Shown in pieces: positions 32,382 to 34,961 of a stretch of 34,961 nt of DNA. Positions within the stretch are counted from its first letter, which is position 1; each line of letters starts with the position of its first letter. Made by a program: the position numbers and the translations under genes. The notes beneath the pieces are model-generated. The model was not told the origin of the DNA. It saw only the letters and a list, made by a program, of their open reading frames with translations, and ran no database searches. This DNA is from Candidatus Zhuqueibacterota bacterium (GTDB lineage: Bacteria > Zhuqueibacterota > Zhuqueibacteria > Thermofontimicrobiales > Sulfurfontimicrobiaceae), in NCBI GenBank assembly GCA_016927835.1, contig JAFGMA010000452.1:1-34961 (forward strand). The letters are read 5' to 3'.

Positions 32382-34961
32382 TCAGCGAATGATAAGCATT
32401 TTTCGTGTGCGACTGAATTTATCGCCATCGAGTCGATAAAAATACACGCCATTTGCCACCGGTTCACCAAAATGATTCTTGCCATCCCATGCCAGCTCGT
32501 GGCATCCGCTTACCCGCATCTGGTTGTCGAGTAACGTGGCAACGCTTTCACCCAATAAGTTATATATTTGCAATGTGACATATACCGGCTTTGGCAGGCT
32601 ATATGAGATTATAGTTGCTGACGTCTGTTCTGACAGCGAAAATGGATTCGGGAAATTTTGGGATAATTCAAAGATCTGCGGAAGCGAAGGTGTTTTCTCC
32701 TCAACAATTTCCTTGCTGGCGATCAAGAGCGTTAAATTGGCGACGCAATCGGTTGTATGCGATCGAATCATGTGTGTCTTTTGCTCCCTCAGATTCCACT
32801 GGTCAGGTCCCGCCGGGTCGAGCAGCATTACTTCCAGATTGTCCGGCGTGTTTTCCAAACCTTTGAATTCGATTTCAACCGGCGCGTGCTGAATATTGGT
32901 GAAAACGCTGAATTCCCATTGATTGCCGCTCTCATTCAATGGCTGATATTCGGCACAATAACGGTCGGTCTGACGTCTCCACTCAGGATGCGGAAAAAAC
33001 AGACTCACATACTCGCCAATGGGCGGCGGTTCCGGCAAATCCAACGCATCTCTGGCAACACTGGCATTCGAGGATACACCTGCGAAGTTGAATCCGTCTT
33101 GAGCGGATTCGCAGCGAGCGATCAATTGAATCGCCCAGTTGGGAAAGACCTGCCTGGGCAAAGCATCCCCGGTTTCAGGCACAGGATTCACCAGCAATGT
33201 ATCTGTGTCAGTGCTATCGTTAAAAATGACAACTCCTTCCCACGGACAAAGCTTTTCACTCGCGAGCCATTCACCCTGGTAGGAAAACAAGGCTGCCGGA
33301 GCACCTCCGCACAAATTAATCTCGCGCAGCGGCACTTCGAAATAGAACGGATTGCCAATCAAATTCCACCCCGGATTCAACGGAATCGGGTATGACGCAT
33401 CAAGCGGGAGAGAGATGCCCGGACCGGTATCGATTGTTTTTCCGGCTTCTTTTGCTATCATAAAATAGCTCTTTCCGGGCACGAAATTCGCCGAATCCGG
33501 GTATTCTGCATAGCTACTATTTTGATAATCGAATAAACGCCATTGTGTGTTATCGTACTCACCCAGATCGTCTTCCAGGATTTTTGCTAACGCGCTTTCA
33601 TCGAGCGACAGAGGCACCGAGATCAGGCGATAAGCATTCTGGGTCAATTTCCCCCCGGTTTGATTCGAAGGCGGAGTGGGCAACTGGTAAACCAGCCCGC
33701 TGCCTTCGATGCGCACCTGAATCGAAAAATAATGTCCCGCCGGTCTCAAGGTGGTTGGATTGTTTGCATTATCCGTGGCTGTCAGGTAATATTGGATACC
33801 CTTCGCGGTGATGTCGCTTTCGGGAATGGTTGTCTGGTATGCATTGCCCCCGACGTGTAACATAATTAATTGCTTGAATGTTGAATCGCCTCCCTGGCGA
33901 TAGAACAGCCTCGCCGATTTGATACCCGCATGTTGATCGCTCACGCCCGCCAGCAATTGAATCGGCTGCCCCGATCTCGTGCTTACAGGCGGATTAAAAT
34001 CGATGGACGGGGGTAAATTATCTACTGTGAATGACCAGGTTTCCGAATTCGGGCTGTAGTCTTTTCCGTCAAACGCCCGAACGTTCCAGAGAAAGCGCTC
34101 TCCGCAGTTAAGCGATTGTCCCTGATTGAGCGCGCATTGCATGATGTGAATGCCTTCAGAAGCAATATAAACCGATTCAAATTTTTCCGGATTCAGCATT
34201 GAATTGAAAACCAGGCTGTCGGATGATCCGTCGAAGCGAATAACCAGGCGGTAAGAGAGAATATCATCATTCAAATCATCGGAAATTTCCCAACTGAACG
34301 TTGGCGTGCAACTGGTTATAAAGCTTTTATTAACCGGTGATCGCAGGGATGGCTTGGAAGGCAGGGCATTACCCCATATAACATGCGTTTCGCCAGCATT
34401 ATCCCGATTCATGGGATTTGCATAATCCGCCCCGACCGCGAAATCGTTGACACCATCGGCATTGAGGTCTGCGGCAGCGAGTGACCAGCCCACATTATCT
34501 AGATCATTGCCGCCGGTAACCAGAATATCGACCCGTGTGGTTTCCAGATCGATATTCCCGCGCCTGCCGGATTGGCTGAAGAGGGCGTAAGCTTCGCCCG
34601 TTCGTGTATCGTCATCGGTGAGGGCATTGGCGGCGCCAATAAGCAGATCAGCGATATGGTCGCCATTGATATCACGGGCAGCGAGTGAGATTCCGATGTT
34701 ATCCGATGGATTTTTACCGAGTATTGTCATTTCGGCATTTTGCGAGTTCAAATCGATAAGTGCCTCATTTTCCCAGTTGTCCCTGCCCGAAATGACATAC
34801 ACTTTGCCTGCGCAAATTTTATCTCCGACTTGCTCCCAGATCGCGCCGATGATCAAATCATCAATCCCGTCGCCGGTGACATCCCCGATTGCAGTCGCCA
34901 CACCGAGTCCGCCGCCGGCAGTTTGACCTTTAATTGTAATATCAACTGGTTGATAGCGGAA
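32382..34961 (-). CDS. FG-GAP repeat surface protein with T9SS-type sorting domain (partial, 5' end off window)
   Basis: The frame is open to the right edge; the first internal start candidate is a GTG at 34901, but 20 further in-frame codons precede it, so the true start is outside. At least three FG-GAP/integrin-alpha-type repeats are seen, each ending in a DxxxDGxxD calcium loop: GDVTGDGIDDLIIGA, RDINGDHIADLLIGA and ADLNADGVNDFAVGA. An Ig/fibronectin-like region follows (PTFSWEISDDLNDD, WSFTVDNLPPSIDF). The C-terminus is a T9SS type A/FlgD-Ig-like sorting domain with FELSQNFPNPFSLSE and NGVYFYRLDGD. It is a large secreted or surface adhesin-like protein. Its 3' end faces the AmgK-like gene across 77 bases. 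Confidence 0.88.
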   Translation of the reverse strand, partial: FRYQPVDITIKGQTAGGGLGVATAIGDVTGDGIDDLIIGAIWEQVGDKICAGKVYVISGRDNWENEALIDLNSQNAEMTILGKNPSDNIGISLAARDINGDHIADLLIGAANALTDDDTRTGEAYALFSQSGRRGNIDLETTRVDILVTGGNDLDNVGWSLAAADLNADGVNDFAVGADYANPMNRDNAGETHVIWGNALPSKPSLRSPVNKSFITSCTPTFSWEISDDLNDDILSYRLVIRFDGSSDSLVFNSMLNPEKFESVYIASEGIHIMQCALNQGQSLNCGERFLWNVRAFDGKDYSPNSETWSFTVDNLPPSIDFNPPVSTRSGQPIQLLAGVSDQHAGIKSARLFYRQGGDSTFKQLIMLHVGGNAYQTTIPESDITAKGIQYYLTATDNANNPTTLRPAGHYFSIQVRIEGSGLVYQLPTPPSNQTGGKLTQNAYRLISVPLSLDESALAKILEDDLGEYDNTQWRLFDYQNSSYAEYPDSANFVPGKSYFMIAKEAGKTIDTGPGISLPLDASYPIPLNPGWNLIGNPFYFEVPLREINLCGGAPAALFSYQGEWLASEKLCPWEGVVIFNDSTDTDTLLVNPVPETGDALPRQVFPNWAIQLIARCESAQDGFNFAGVSSNASVARDALDLPEPPPIGEYVSLFFPHPEWRRQTDRYCAEYQPLNESGNQWEFSVFTNIQHAPVEIEFKGLENTPDNLEVMLLDPAGPDQWNLREQKTHMIRSHTTDCVANLTLLIASKEIVEEKTPSLPQIFELSQNFPNPFSLSEQTSATIISYSLPKPVYVTLQIYNLLGESVATLLDNQMRVSGCHELAWDGKNHFGEPVANGVYFYRLDGDKFSRTRKMLIIR

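Noticed and set aside
32757-33395. 212-codon plus-strand frame
   Set aside because: Complement of the FG-GAP/T9SS protein; no motifs or ribosome site.
1-34961. CRISPR array, insertion sequence or prophage
   Set aside because: No direct-repeat series with spacers, transposase, integrase or phage structural gene was seen on either strand.

Overview
The window looks like chromosome of a Gram-negative, outer-membrane bacterium of the Bacteroidota/Calditrichota/KSB1 side of the FCB group. Two large exported proteins end in type IX secretion (T9SS) type A-like sorting domains with the PNPF motif. There are lipoproteins, CsgG/LPP20-type outer-membrane proteins and LPS-type glycosyltransferases. Phylum is inference; no rRNA or ribosomal protein gene is present to fix it. 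No phage, IS element or CRISPR array is visible.

Layout: (1) 1-4992, minus strand: four exported proteins read in the order LPP20-family protein, TPR/SLH lipoprotein, FlgT-like protein and a CsgG-domain protein that runs off the left edge. The set recalls the FlgO/FlgP/FlgT outer-membrane group of Vibrio flagella. A perfect TGTGA-N6-TCACA palindrome (CRP/FNR type) lies upstream. (2) 5216-14833, minus strand: a tightly packed array rnr, GT9 heptosyltransferase-like, two related GT2 glycosyltransferases, STAS protein, unknown exported protein, creatininase-family hydrolase, mutL, miaA, then tRNA-Gly(CCC). Gaps are mostly under 75 bp, with a coupled stop/start at 9970. (3) 14930-19337, minus strand: a cystathionine gamma-synthase-family enzyme with a long N-terminal extension, and a secreted subtilase followed, through an ATGA overlap, by a 122-residue protein that matches the subtilase's own N-terminal prodomain. 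(4) 19753-27144, plus strand: a PilZ protein, a very large exported GH38 alpha-mannosidase with a recognisable promoter, and a beta-helix lipoprotein flanked by inverted copies of a palindromic repeat. (5) 27599-30954, minus strand: a GHMP sugar kinase resembling plant L-arabinokinase, and a membrane-anchored C45-type Ntn hydrolase, closed by a strong hairpin terminator. (6) 31279-34961: an AmgK-like phosphotransferase on plus, and a partial FG-GAP/T9SS surface protein on minus.

The most unusual item is the subtilase plus stand-alone prodomain pair. Residues 81-122 of the small protein align without gaps to prodomain residues 88-129 of the protease, and the two genes overlap by four bases. 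A dedicated inhibitor or folding chaperone for the protease is the simplest reading. The surface-protein cluster with its CRP-like operator, the repeat-flanked beta-helix gene and the membrane-anchored C45 enzyme are second-tier leads.
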